From positions 19,695,167 to 19,759,166 of the forward strand of contig CM057839.1 of NCBI GenBank assembly GCA_030068075.1: a DNA stretch of 64,000 nucleotides, given 5' to 3'. Positions within the stretch are counted from its first letter, which is position 1. Every line of letters starts with the position of its first letter. Shown here one piece after another: positions 11,746-22,330 of this stretch. Position numbers and translations under genes: made by a program. Under the pieces are notes generated by a model that searched no databases, had not been told where the DNA came from, and saw only the letters and a program-made list of their open reading frames with translations. Origin of the DNA: Paguma larvata. Taxonomy: Eukaryota > Chordata > Mammalia > Carnivora > Viverridae.

Positions 11746-12240
11746 GGTCTTGAATCATCAAGTCAGCTTCATAGAAATTGTTATATTTATGAAAATAGGC
11801 AAAGACATATCAATTGTTTCATTTTTTCTATAAAGCATTTATAAAATTTTGTTATGAAATTCCTTAACATTACAAACTGCATCATAAATATTTTCTGTTT
11901 TATCTTCTAGATCCAAAAGAAAATTGTTTTATTTAAAATAGAATTAGCATTTATACTCCTGATACATTAGTATATCTAGAAAGTAAGATTGCTTAAGATG
12001 TTGTGAAAAAAGTTATTTTTCCTCTAACTTGAGAATTATATCTTAAGAAATAAAATGTACGTAAAAATACTATCGAATATATTTTTTTGTGAATGAAGCT
12101 AATTTTACTGTGTTGTGCTTCCTCTTCTCTTCCAGCTCAAGTAAATTTGTTAAGTAATTTCTTCTAGAAAAGCCAAGGTTTAGGTTTGCTGGTAGACCTT
12201 TCTTTGCTTCATCAAAATATCATTATAAGATACCTCTCTA
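11746..12240. other. Unassigned AT-rich sequence
   Basis: Nothing recognisable between the GC-richer pocket and the next SINE. Confidence 0.6.
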
Positions 12241-12246
12241 TTTTCT

Positions 12247-12298
12247 TTTAAGTTAATTTATTTTGAGATAGAGTAAGAGATATCATGAGCTTAGGAGG

Positions 12299-12338
<40 letters not shown>

Positions 12339-12445
12339 CCCAAGCAGGAGCCTGAAGTGGGACTCAAACCCATGAATTGTGAGATAATGACCTGAGCCAG
12401 AACCAATAGTCAGATGCTAACCTGGTCGAGCCACCCAGATGCCCC
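12247..12445 (-). mobile_element. CAN-SINE with GA expansion
   Basis: Reverse-oriented SINE with the head ggtcgagccacccagatgcc and body aatcccaagcaggagcctga. The CT-rich part has become a GA run at 12302-12338. Similar CTATTTTCTTTT-like sequence on both sides suggests an eroded target-site duplication. Confidence 0.92.
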
Positions 12446-13056
12446 GCTGTTTTCTTTTTTGAAATCAAATATTGAGGCACTATACTTTTCTTTTACCAAT
12501 TTTCCTTTAGATTTGTAAACTTCCTTTCTAATTACTTGCCTCAAGTATTAGTATTAGTGATAAAAATAAATATTAGTGATAAAATAAATTAATACGTTGA
12601 TTAATTACTTGCCATGATGGAAAAGTATGATTAAAAATGAGAAAATTTTCCTGCATGTTTATGTGTAATAATTTGCTTCATATTTAATCCACTCGGAACA
12701 TCTGTATTCTTTTCCCATTGTTGCTATGACAAATTAGCACAAATTTAGTGACCTAAAATAAAACAATTTTGTTATTTTAGTGTTCTACAGGTCACAAGTC
12801 TTCAAATCAGTTAATCAACATGGCTGTCTTTCTCCTGGAGGCTCTAGGGGAGAGTCCGATTCCTTGCCTTTTCCAGCTTCTGGATAGATCCTCCTTTCTT
12901 TGATCCATGACTCTTCCTTCATCTTCAAAGCCAACAATACCTTTAGACTTCTCTCTCTCCTTCTCTCTCTCTCTCTAGCTCTCTCTCTCAATCTCTCTCT
13001 CATGCTTCAATCATCATATCTTCTCTGACTTTAACCCTCTTGCCTGTTTCTTTTTT

Positions 13057-13286
13057 TATGTATTTTTTAAAATTTCTTTTAATGTTTATTTTTGAGAGAG
13101 AGAGAGAGAGAGATAGAGCATGAGTGGGGGAGGGGCAGAGAGCAAGAGGGAGACACAGAATCTGAAGCAGGCACCAGGCTCTGAGTCGTCAGCCCAGAGC
13201 CCGATATGGGGCTTGAACCCACAAACCGTGAAATCATGACCTGAGCTGAAGTCGGGCACTTAACCGATTGAGCCACCCAGGTGCCC
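13057..13286 (-). mobile_element. CAN-SINE nested in MLT1, with TSD
   Basis: Well-preserved reverse-oriented SINE flanked by cctgtttctttttt at 13043-13056 and 13287-13300. Head cgattgagccacccaggtgc; B-box region ggggcttgaacccacaaacc. It must be younger than the LTR it interrupts. Confidence 0.95.
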
Positions 13287-13347
13287 CCTGTTTCTTTTTT
13301 ATAAGGACCCCTGTGACAATCCACGATAGTCTTCCTATTTCAAGATT

Positions 13348-13565
13348 TATTTTAAGTTTATTTATTTATATTTAGAGAGTGAGCTTGTGTGTGTGCTATG
13401 GGAGAAGGGCAGAGAGAGAGAGAATGAATGAGAGAATCCCAAGCAGGCTCCACACTGTCAGCAGGGAGCCTGACGTGGGGCTCCATCTCTTGAACCAGGA
13501 GATCATGACCTGAGCCAAAATGAAGAGTCTTATGCTTAATTAACTGAGCCACCCAGGTGCCCAGT
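13348..13565 (-). mobile_element. Second CAN-SINE nested in MLT1, with TSD
   Basis: Reverse-oriented SINE flanked by tatttcaagatt at 13336-13347 and 13566-13577. Its body (gaatcccaagcaggctccac) and head (taactgagccacccaggtgc) differ from the neighbouring SINE, pointing to another subfamily or age. Confidence 0.94.
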
Positions 13566-13687
13566 TATTTCAAGATTATTAACTCAATTACATTTGAAAA
13601 ATTCCTCTACTATGAAAACTTACACATTTATAGATTTAGGGAGTTAGCATGTGGGCATCTTTTGGCTTCCATTTTTCTACCTGCCCA

Positions 13688-15260
13688 ACCTTCCCTTTCA
13701 ATTATTAAATAAAATTGTTACATAAAAGGTCTGCCCCACATAACTAGCTATCACTAGTCTAGTATCTAGATGTGAACTATATAAAAATGAGCTGAAAACA
13801 TACATGCAAAAGATAAACTACACATAGTCAATTTTACATTCTTAATTCATGGAAGAATGTATTGACCTTTACTTCATTAATAATTTGTCATGGTTTGATT
13901 TCCTTAACCACAGAGATTTAGATATAGAAGATCATAAGGAGAAGAAAGTGCTGATGCAGAAACGTTTGTAAGTAGAAACCAAGAGCCTGATAGTCTTCTT
14001 TGGGCCAAGGATTAAATTCTAAAGTGTCAGTAAACTCAGGTTATATGTAAACTTCAACTACACATATAGAAAGCTTAAAGTATTTTATCATATTCATAAA
14101 GTGTGAATTCCCAAAACAAACACAGTACTAAAATGTGAAATAAAGAAAGATAAAGTTATTATAAAAGTTCACATTTATCCCATCTAAGAATCTCAGCAGG
14201 ATAATTCACATTTGAGAAATATTTCTATAGAAGATTTTTCAAGTAATTATTTATATAATTGATCATTTGCTAATAATTCCATAATTTTACGCCTAAAAGA
14301 ACAATTAAATAGACAGTAGACATTATGGAAAAATGCATTCAAAATACATTCATATGGTGAATCTTTAACCTTGAAGTCTGAATGGGTTACTGGTTATACA
14401 TTCAAGTGAATCTTCTATTGGGACTCTCAGGAATACACACATTTGACTAGGACAATACAGAAATTCTATTACATTAATCAAGTAGTTATGGTTCTTGTCC
14501 CAAATATAAGTGAGTATAGTTTAATTAGCGTCTAAATGCATGCTGATTTTTATGTGTGTGAAAATACATTAAGAATATACAGGTATCCAGTAAAATGGTA
14601 AGTTTTCATCAGCCCTAGAATTTATAGAACTTCCTTCTCTTGACAAATAGAGATAGTCAGCTGTGAACATTACTTTAATTCTTGACTTCATTTTATGTTT
14701 ATACAACGTGAGGCATAATTTTTCTACTTGCTCTTTCACGGATCTGTAGTTATCTTTATTTACTTTTGTTATGAAAAATTTAATTCAACTATATATTTTT
14801 CTTTCTCAGAAATTTGGGATATAAGCAATCAATCTTTACACTCCATCATATTGCCATGAATAAATTAGTTGTCAAGTGAGAGAAATATCAGTTCAAATGC
14901 TTCATTGTGCAATATGCACATTATAATAGAAGCATTACCTTACTTGCTACTCATCTATCATTTTCAGGCAGACTTTAAAAAAGACATAAGCAGATGTCAG
15001 ACATCTGGAAGTTTCAGGTGACAAGTAATTTGAGAGAAATAATTTCAACTTTGATGGTAAAAATGGAAATGTGTAGTTACCTTATGCTATCATGGAATTC
15101 CAAAACAAAAATAAAATAAGAATCTCCCTTCCTTAAGTTTCATATGTTTTGAATATACAGCTCCATGTTTTAGAAGCTTTATATGCATGACAAGGAGAAA
15201 TCGACAGAATGAGAGAGAAAGCAGGGTGAACTATGAGTTTTACCATATATATTATCCTCA
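13688..15260. other. Unassigned AT-rich sequence
   Basis: No element or gene recognised. Composition is uniform and AT-rich with many stop codons in all frames. Confidence 0.6.
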
Positions 15261-15261
15261 A

Positions 15262-15397
15262 TGACTTTTTAAAATATTTATTTAAATTCCAATTAGTTAC
15301 CATACAGTGTAATATTGGTTTCAGGTGCACAATATAGGTATTCAACACTCCCATACAACACTTGGTGCTTATCACAACAAGTGCACTCCTTAATCAT
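15262..15397 (-). mobile_element. Very short carnivore L1 3' end
   Basis: Contains catacagtgtaatattggtt and tcaggtgcacaatatagg, the reverse complement of the carnivore L1 3' end, and stops about 130 bases in. A strongly 5'-truncated copy. Confidence 0.85.
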
Positions 15398-15559
15398 CAT
15401 ATTTTAAATTCTCTGAGACTAAATTAATGGACAAGAATGCTTTGACTTTGGAAGAAAAAATGCACATAAGAAATTGGAATATTTCTCTTTTTAATACTGA
15501 GTAAAGAAAACATTAAGTATGTTTGCTAGGAGGTCATAAAACAGGATAAAGTAATATAA

Positions 15560-15758
15560 GCTAAAATTTACTTAGCTGAACCAAATGTTTTATATTAACT
15601 GAGCTGAGAGGTTTATCTTATACAATTCTTTTAGAAACCCTATAATCCTAGACTTCAGTATTTTCTAAATTTCAGAAGTAATAATTACTAGGGCTCTACA
15701 TGTTAAGTAACATGTAGATAGTAATATAGCTAGTAAGTGCCCAAGATCTGGGATTTGA
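15560..15758 (-). mobile_element. MIR fragment
   Basis: Contains motifs of reverse-oriented MIR: tatattaactgagctgagag, a tagaaaccctataatcctag segment, then atagctagtaagtgcccaag and atctgggatttgaatac. It sits directly next to the L2 below. Confidence 0.65.
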
Positions 15759-16418
15759 ATACATTCATTCACTCAACAAATGAATTGAGCAGCTGCTAGG
15801 ACACCGAGCATGCAAAATCCTACCGTCATTAATTGTCCATTCTACATTCTATAAGAAGAATCATACAGTAAACTTATAGTTACTAGATCAAGTGACATAA
15901 AATAATGAGAAAAAAGTAAAGAGGAGATAAGAAACTAAGTGAACAAACTTTACAAATACGTTGAGGAAGAACATTCCCTGTAGAGAAGCTAGCATGTATA
16001 AGGCCCTTGTGTCAAGGAAATGAAAATGCATTAAGTCAGCATTAAGACTTTGATGGTGATTGATTAGATGGGATACCGGATAATATGTGGCCTGGTCTTA
16101 CAGATCGAGGTAGGGAGGGACTTGAAGTGTATTCTGCTATAGGGAGACATTGGATAATTTTGATCACAGGAGGGATATGCCATAGCTTGCATTTTAAAAG
16201 AATTACTGCCAGCTGCAGCTGCTGTTAGAATTGGGATGCAAGAGGGGTAAGAGAAGAAGAGAGGATAGAGAGAGGCTAAGTAATTGGGAGACAATTGCAT
16301 GTACAAAAATAGTAGATATGAAATTGTTTAAAACTTTGGAATAATTTTGAAAATAATCTCTAAAAGTTTTTCTATTGTTTTGGACATTGATGAGAAATGA
16401 CAAATAAGAATTTTGATA

Positions 16419-16850
16419 AGTTCTCTATAGATTTTAGATATTAGTCCTTTATCCGGTATGTCATTTGCGATGATCTTTTCCCATTCCGTTGGTTGCCTGT
16501 TCATTTTGTTGGTTGTTTCTTTTGCTGTGCAGAAGCTTTTTATCTTGATGAGGTCCCAATAGTTCATCTTTGCTTTTAATTCCCTTGCCTTTGGAGACGT
16601 GTCGATTAAGAAATTGGTGCGTCTTAGGTCAAAGAGGCTTTTTCCTGCTTTCTCCTCTAGGATTTTGATGGTTTCCTGAAGGGAGATAAAACATAAGAGA
16701 CTCTCAAAGACTAAGAACAAACTGAGGGTGAGGGGGGATGAGGGAGGGGGGAGAGGGGGTGATGGGCATTAAAAAGGGCACATGTTGGGATGAACACTGG
16801 GTGTTATATGTTAACCAATTTGAAAATAAACTATTATAAAATTTAAAAAA
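16419..16850 (+). mobile_element. Young L1 with 5' inversion and 13-bp TSD
   Basis: Flanked by aagaattttgata at 16406-16418 and 16851-16863. The right part (about 16684-16850) is a sense L1 3' end with gatgggcattaaaaagggca, gaacactgggtgttatatg and an A-rich tail. The left part (16419 to about 16682) is L1 ORF2 sequence in inverted orientation. On the minus strand it still reads as an open frame with C-terminal ORF2p-like residues (KMNYWDLIKIKSFCTAKETT). This is the usual product of twin priming during L1 insertion. The preserved frame suggests a recent insertion. Confidence 0.9.
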
Positions 16851-16865
16851 AAGAATTTTGATATT

Positions 16866-17070
16866 TTTTTATTTATCTTTTTTTATTTCAGAGAGACAGA
16901 GAGAGAGTGTGAGCAGATGAAAGGGGTAGAAGGAGAGAGAATCTTAAGCGGGTTCCATGCTCAGCATGGTGCCTGGTGCAAGGCTCCAATCCCACAACCC
17001 TGGGATCATGACCTGAGCCAAAATCAAGAGTTAGACACTCAACCAACTGAGCCACCCAGGCACCAAAAAG
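16866..17070 (-). mobile_element. CAN-SINE abutting the inverted L1, with TSD
   Basis: Reverse-oriented SINE flanked by tttgatatt at 16857-16865 and 17071-17079. Its left duplication overlaps the right duplication of the adjacent L1, so both elements used nearly the same target. The body reads gaatcttaagcgggttccat and the head ccaactgagccacccaggca. Sequence alone does not say which came first. Confidence 0.92.
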
Positions 17071-17540
17071 TTTGATATTGAAGTCTGGAGGACTACACCA
17101 TAGAAATTCTGATGATAAAGATAGAGATTATAATTGGATAGATCTAAGCCCTTGGTTTGGATGATATTGCTTGGGGAAAGTTTGTAGGTATAGAATAGAG
17201 CCATGGACAAAACATTAGAGAACGATTATGTTTAGGATCAAGCAGAAAAAGAGGGAATTGTGAAAGGAAGTTAAGGCTAAGTGGGCAGTGAGTTCAAATG
17301 GAAACAAATAGAAAGTGCTATCTTAAAATCAAAGAAGTCTGATTTCTAATTATCTAGGAATAGAAAGTAGTAGGAAGTGTGATTTCCTATAATTGGCTAA
17401 GTAAGATGACAGAAGTTAGTTTATTTTATTAGTTGAATACCATGAAATAAATGGTGGGTTTTGTTAATCATAATATTAAAAGTATCAACAGGAAAGTGGG
17501 AGACATAAACCAGTTTGGGGTGAGTTAAAGAGTGAAAATT

Positions 17541-17940
17541 CTGGGGGCACCTCGGTCTCTCAGTTGGTTGAACATCCGACTTCAGCTCAAGTCATGATCT
17601 CACAGTTAGTGGGTTCAAGCCACGCATCAGACTCTGTGCTGATGGCTCAGAACCTGGAGCCTGCTTTGGATTCTGTCTCTCTCTCTCTCTGTCCTTTCTC
17701 CTTTCACACTCTTTCTCTGAAAATAAATAAATAAAAATTTTAAAAATATAAGACAAAAAATCTAAAAAGTGGAAAATTTAAAAAATAATATTTATATAAA
17801 AATAACATCAAGACTGATATAACAGTAAACATACTACAGGTCTTTGTACCAAATGGCATTTGATAAAAAAAATTGCCAAGCCTACCAGAAGACCAAATGA
17901 CCAGGATTAAAAAACAAAAAACAACAAAACCAAACAAACA
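17541..17940 (+). mobile_element. CAN-SINE plus candidate 3'-transduced flank
   Basis: A SINE occupies 17544 to about 17745 (head ggcacctcggtctctcagtt, tail aaataaataaataaaaattt). A further 190 bases of non-SINE sequence follow, ending in a second A-rich tail (17910-17944, with units such as acaaaaaacaacaaaaccaa). The 9-mer aaagagtga occurs before the SINE (17527-17535) and directly after the second tail (17941-17949). L2-like sequence flanks both sides. Eight extra bases separate the left 9-mer from the SINE start, so the duplication is not perfect. Two independent insertions are the alternative. Confidence 0.6.
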
Positions 17941-18274
17941 AAAGAGTGACTGTGAATATATTATAGAGGTAGTAGCTGATGTGGGGTGTGTGAGTGGGTT
18001 TGTTGATGTTGGCTTTCTGTAGGGAGATGGTTATTTTCACACTCAATTTTATAAGTGGGTGGACTAATTCTTAATAATATGATGATTTGTGTTATAAGGA
18101 AAGTGAGAGTAAATTGAGGAGTAATGCTTTTCTGAAACCTGGAGGAAGTGGAGATTCAAAGAACAGAACACAAGTAGAGTGAATTTTTTTTTTTTGATAA
18201 ATGAAGGGACTTTTTATTGCCTATCATAATAGAAGAGAAGAAAAAGAATGGGTGAACATGTAGGTAGGATCATA

Positions 18275-18965
18275 GGTATGGTAGGATGATGTCTCCGCCA
18301 AATTCCTATGTGCTAATCTCTCAAACTTGTGAATATGTTACTTGCCACATCAAAAGTTCTTTTGAAGGTGTGATTGAGGTTAAAATTATTTTTTGTTTCT
18401 TAACATTTATTTATTTATGAGAGACAGAGAGAGACAGAGCACGAGTAGGGGAGAAGCAGAGAGAGAGGGAGACACAGAATCTCAAGTAGGCTCCAGGCTC
18501 TGAGCTATTAGCACAGAGCCCAATGCAGGATTTGACCCACGAACCATGAGATCATAATCTGAGCTGCAGTTGGATGTTCAACCGACTAAGCCACCCAGGC
18601 ACCTCTTAAGTTAAAATTTTTAAGATGAGGTGATTAACCTAGATGTTGCTTGTGGGTCACCTATTGATCACAGCGTCTTTGGAGGCAGAAGGGTAAGATA
18701 AAGAAGGAAATTTGAAGATGGAAGCAAAGGTCAGAGAGATGCCATTGTTGGAAGAGGCCCAAGAGTTCGGGGAGTGCAGGCAATCTCCAGAAGCTTAAAG
18801 CCAATTCACTCCCAACACCTCCAGAAGAAATGTAGCCCTGACGCCATGTTAATTTTAGTCTCTGAAGACACACTTGGAATTCTGACCTCTACAACTGTAA
18901 GAGAATTAACTTGGGTTCTTTCAAGCCACTTAGCAGTAATGTGTTAGCCATAGGAAATGAATACT
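18275..18965 (+). mobile_element. MLT1-type LTR nested in L2, split by a SINE
   Basis: Sense-oriented solo LTR: gatgatgtctccgccaaatt, gtgaatatgttacttgccac, gaagatggaagcaaaggtca, tggaattctgacctctacaa and cataggaaatgaatact match MLT1 landmarks in order. L2-like sequence resumes after it. A SINE interrupts it at 18391-18605. Confidence 0.72.
18391..18605 (-). mobile_element. CAN-SINE nested in MLT1
   Basis: Reverse-oriented SINE with tail aacatttatttatttatgag, body gacacagaatctcaagtagg and head cgactaagccacccaggcac. Similar GGTTAAAATT/AGTTAAAATT sequences at about 18378-18390 and 18609-18621 are its target-site duplication with a few substitutions. Confidence 0.93.
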
Positions 18966-19550
18966 TAGGTTTGATTGTGGGAAGATAAGGAGATGGCAAC
19001 TGAGCATTTCTTACAGAAGAAAGTACCTCCTGAGATGCACATAGAGGATTAGAGAATGGGAGGTAAGAGGTCAGAAGAGCATGTATAAAAATTTCATACA
19101 AAACTCTGAAAATTGAGGCAAAAAGGAAAAGTAATGGGGTGTCTCATGAAATAAGAGAGAAAATGGTCTCATCATTTCTACAGGTTTTACTAACCAGTAT
19201 TTATAAGCCTGAATGCAGAATAGAGAGTCATTTCTTATGACTAATCCAGAATAGTTTCCAGTGTGGTAAAATGGAGTGAGGGATGCACAAATGATTTGAG
19301 AACATTGGCTGGAGAATGAGTTTTATGATGAGCAATGAATCATGACAAGAAGTCCTGAAGCCAGAAAAGGGTTGATAAATAATGCTCCAAAAGGTGAAGT
19401 CAAGTGGTTTAGAGACCAACAGGTTGATGGCTTGTACAGGGTCGGGGGAATTGAATGCATAATTATAGAATGCAGTAATCAGAGTGGGTATCAGTGAGAG
19501 ACGGAGTCCAGGATTTTGGATGATTTACCATGTTTAACTTTACTTAGTGT

Positions 19551-20575
19551 AAAATCACTAATAATGGTACAGAATAATTAAATAAAAGAAACAAATTTAA
19601 GTCAGGAACAAAAGTCTTCATTTAAGGAGAGTAAATCACCAAGCAGTCAACACTTGGCAGCAAGAAAGAGGTGGAGAACATGGTATAAATGACATTTTCC
19701 AGATGGAGCTGACATTTTTCTAAAGTAGTAACATTTCAGAGAGGAGAAATCAATGTTTGGACATTCACAGTGAGAAACGAAGATGATATTACTGCTATCT
19801 ATTTAGTTGAGAATAAGCATGCAGATTTGACAAATGTTTACAAAACCAATTGTTAAAAAATAATCATTACTGGGATAATAAATGATTGTAAAAACCTCTT
19901 TTGTAAACAAGACATACCACAACAACAAAGCACAACAATGTAATGTCACTCAAATTTCCTTAATGTACTAATAATTTATTTTTACTAGAGATTTGTAAAG
20001 AGAGATACAATGGGGAAACTATTCTTCCTAATAAACCGACAAGGCTCTGCTTTAATCTATTACAAATACGTACAAATTTCTTAAGGTATGATTACAAATG
20101 ATACCATAGTATATTTGATCATCAGTTTTGATTTATAGAGTGTCTCATAAGGGGCCTCTGGGTACATCTACTAATTGCAATACAGAAATTGATGCTAAAG
20201 TAATAAAACACACTCTTGGAAACTAATCCAGGCCTGGAGTGAAGTTTTTATCACACCCTTAAGTATAACAGCTTTGGACAGATATGAACCCAAAGAATTA
20301 TAGGAATCTTCAGGCAGGAGGTCCTCCAACAAAAAATTCACTTCTATTAAATTTTGGAAGCCCAGGGTTTGAATCTTGGGAATTTTTAGTAGACCATAAA
20401 ATTCTCAATTAATTATATTAATTAAAGCACTTTAATTAAAGCAATAATTAATCCTTGATTAAACATAAATCATTATCTCATTTCTAAACTAGGGTTATTT
20501 ACAATATGGGAGGGGATAAAAAGTTCATCAAGTAAAATGAGACAAATTTTAATTTTAGCTCTGATTTGTTTTATA
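19551..20575. other. Unassigned AT-rich sequence
   Basis: No element recognised. Contains a very AT-rich patch near 20408-20470 built from ATTAATT-type words. Confidence 0.55.
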
Positions 20576-20579
20576 ACTG

Positions 20580-20604
20580 AAATGGAGCTACCTTAGCTCC
20601 ATTT
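20580..20604. repeat. Perfect 10-bp hairpin
   Basis: aaatggagct (20580-20589) and agctccattt (20595-20604) are exact reverse complements around a 5-base loop. No T-run or gene context suggests a function; it could be chance. Confidence 0.8.
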
Positions 20605-21373
20605 GAAATCGTGTCTGTAGGCATTGTTTTATGATTCATACAGCTAAGCTTTCTTTGTCATAGCATGTTGTTGCTTTAGTCTCCACTGGAGACTGTGATT
20701 ATGTTATAATCATTCTGTTTAAATTGCACATTTATTTCTGAGGATAATCATTGATATCCTTGATGCCATGTCAGGAAAGACAATATCCAAAGTAATTTCC
20801 AGAATGACATATTAAAATTGATTCCTTTCAATTTAAGAGATATTTGTTCAATTGGTTACAAATTTTATTTAGTGCTTTTAAGGGGAAAATGGCTCAAGGA
20901 CAATTTATGCTTCTGAGGGGCATATGCTTATTTAGCAGAAATACTACTCCCTTTATTTGGAGTTTGGTTAAGCAGAGACACTATCATGAAGTTTTAAATA
21001 AGAAATTTGAAAGCCATAATAAATTCAAAACAAAATTAACCAGATAGTAGATATACAAATTAGTTAAATAGAACAAAATGGCAGCAAGACTCAAGTGTAT
21101 CCACATTCTACTGTATTCGCTCCCCTAATCATACTAGTCTCTCTCTAGTTTCCCTGAAGCTTTTAAACATCGTTTTACATATGAGTTTTTTCCATAGCTG
21201 TATAAAGGATAAAAAGAAGGTTAATGTGAGGCTGTGCATGACTTATCAACTTATCTCTCTGAACTTTATGAATGAAGTTCCAAGATTAAAAAGTCCTGTT
21301 TTTCTTAGTTTGGGCACTGGCATTACACACATCTATGAATGCGCCCTTCTTACAGAGTACTGTCAGAGGAGTT
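20605..21373. other. Unassigned sequence
   Basis: Nothing recognised; short open frames only. Confidence 0.6.
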
Positions 21374-21459
21374 TTCTTCCTCCCTTCCTTCCTTCCTTCC
21401 TTCCTCCCTTCCTCCCTCCCTCCTCCCCCTCCCTCCCTCCCTCCTTTCCTTCCTTCCTT
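21374..21459. repeat. (CCTT/CCCT)n polypyrimidine tract
   Basis: About 85 bases of almost pure pyrimidine on the plus strand, mixing CTTC and CTCC units. Mirror-like purine/pyrimidine strands can form triplex (H-DNA). Open frames here are artefacts of the repeat. Confidence 0.96.
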
Positions 21460-21709
21460 GTATTGGCTGCCTGTAAACAATCAAGAAGATGATGACATAC
21501 CCTAGCAACTGGCAGAATGAGATAAAAGGAGAGATTTATTTATGAAATTTCTATGCATTTGGGAACAGGATTCTATTGGTTGCTATTTTACCTGAGTTTT
21601 GATTCTGAAATGTTTACTTTTCAACTGAAGAACTGATTTTTGGTTGGTATGACACTCTCTTACCTGTAAACTTCTTTATCCCTTCACAATCTTGTATCGA
21701 CTTGAAGCT

Positions 21710-21746
21710 ATTTTGTTTTGTTTTGTTTTGTTTTTGTTTTGTTTTC
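21710..21746. repeat. (TTTTG)n microsatellite
   Basis: About seven TTTTG-like units, followed by tccctgcagtctactcaac. It has no clear SINE or LINE body next to it. Confidence 0.9.
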
Positions 21747-21924
21747 CCTGCAGTCTACTCAACAAAATATCCCCAAATCCCTAACACTAAAGCCCCTGCA
21801 GTCTGTGGAGGACTCCACAGCCTCCTCTCTCCTACAAACAGGTCAGCTTCTCTGAGACCAATAGCTTTGCAGTCTTCTCAGGGTCACTACTTTTGTCTAT
21901 TGAGCTTCTGATTCTTCACCCCCA

Positions 21925-22330
21925 CCTTCGTATATTGATGATTTCAGCTACTCTATTCAAAATCTCTCAGTGGCTCCTCATTGTATCTGGAACAAAACCT
22001 AAACCCCAGAGCTGGTATGATGAAGCCCCTCCCTACCTTCACAACCTTATATTTAACTTCCTCTTGTTCATCAAGCATTCCATATACAGACTGTTTCCCA
22101 GAATCTCAAATACGCCCATTTTGTCCCACCTGTGAGTTATTATGCCGACTTTTTCTCCTTGTCATCAGAGGCCATATGCTTCTCTTTCTTTAGAATGCAA
22201 GCTAAATTTCTTTCCCTCAGAGATCAGGTATAAGAGAGTTCATTTTCCACTGCAGTACGCCCTCTCTCTCCTTAATACTAAAATAATTTTACTAATACTG
22301 AGAACTTAGGGGATCTTCAGTTCTATCTGG
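21925..22330 (+). mobile_element. L2 fragment, sense orientation
   Basis: Contains ctctcagtggctcctcattg, tctggaacaaaacctaaacc and gatgaagcccctccctacct, then agaatgcaagctaaatttct toward the 3' end. These match the C-terminal coding part and 3' UTR of L2 in order. Frames are broken. Confidence 0.7.

Larger units (their letters stand above)
12703..13687 (-). mobile_element. MLT1-type LTR (ERVL-MaLR), split by two SINEs
   Basis: Reading the plus strand, it starts tgtattcttttcccattgtt and has tggaggctctaggggagagt, then ccttgccttttccagcttct, tataaggacccctgtgac and ttggcttccatttttctacc. This is the reverse complement of an MLT1 solo LTR. Two SINEs (13057-13286 and 13348-13565) interrupt it, and a CT-rich run has grown at 12950-13000. 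No internal retroviral sequence is attached here. Confidence 0.75.
15759..19550 (-). mobile_element. Large fragmented L2 copy, about 2 kb of L2
   Basis: Starting from an L2 3' end (ttcattcactcaacaaatga), motifs of reverse-oriented L2 appear in the expected order. They include aagaacattccctgtagaga, gtataaggcccttgtgtcaa, the gacattggataattttgatc segment, ctgccagctgcagctgctgt, tattgttttggacattgatg, and after insertions ttgaagtctggaggactaca and gtagtagctgatgtggggtg. Visible L2 pieces are about 15759-16418, 17080-17540, 17950-18274 and, less certainly, 18966-19550. Younger elements separate them. It extends into sequence matching the LINE's coding half, but no open frame survives. The upstream limit is uncertain. 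Confidence 0.65.

Noticed and set aside
16328..16720. 130-codon open frame on the minus strand
   Set aside because: It is the inverted L1 ORF2 fragment plus flanking sequence, not an independent gene.
21181..21492. 103-codon open frame with a Pro/Ser/Phe-rich end
   Set aside because: Its C-terminal part is the polypyrimidine tract; the rest has no recognisable content.
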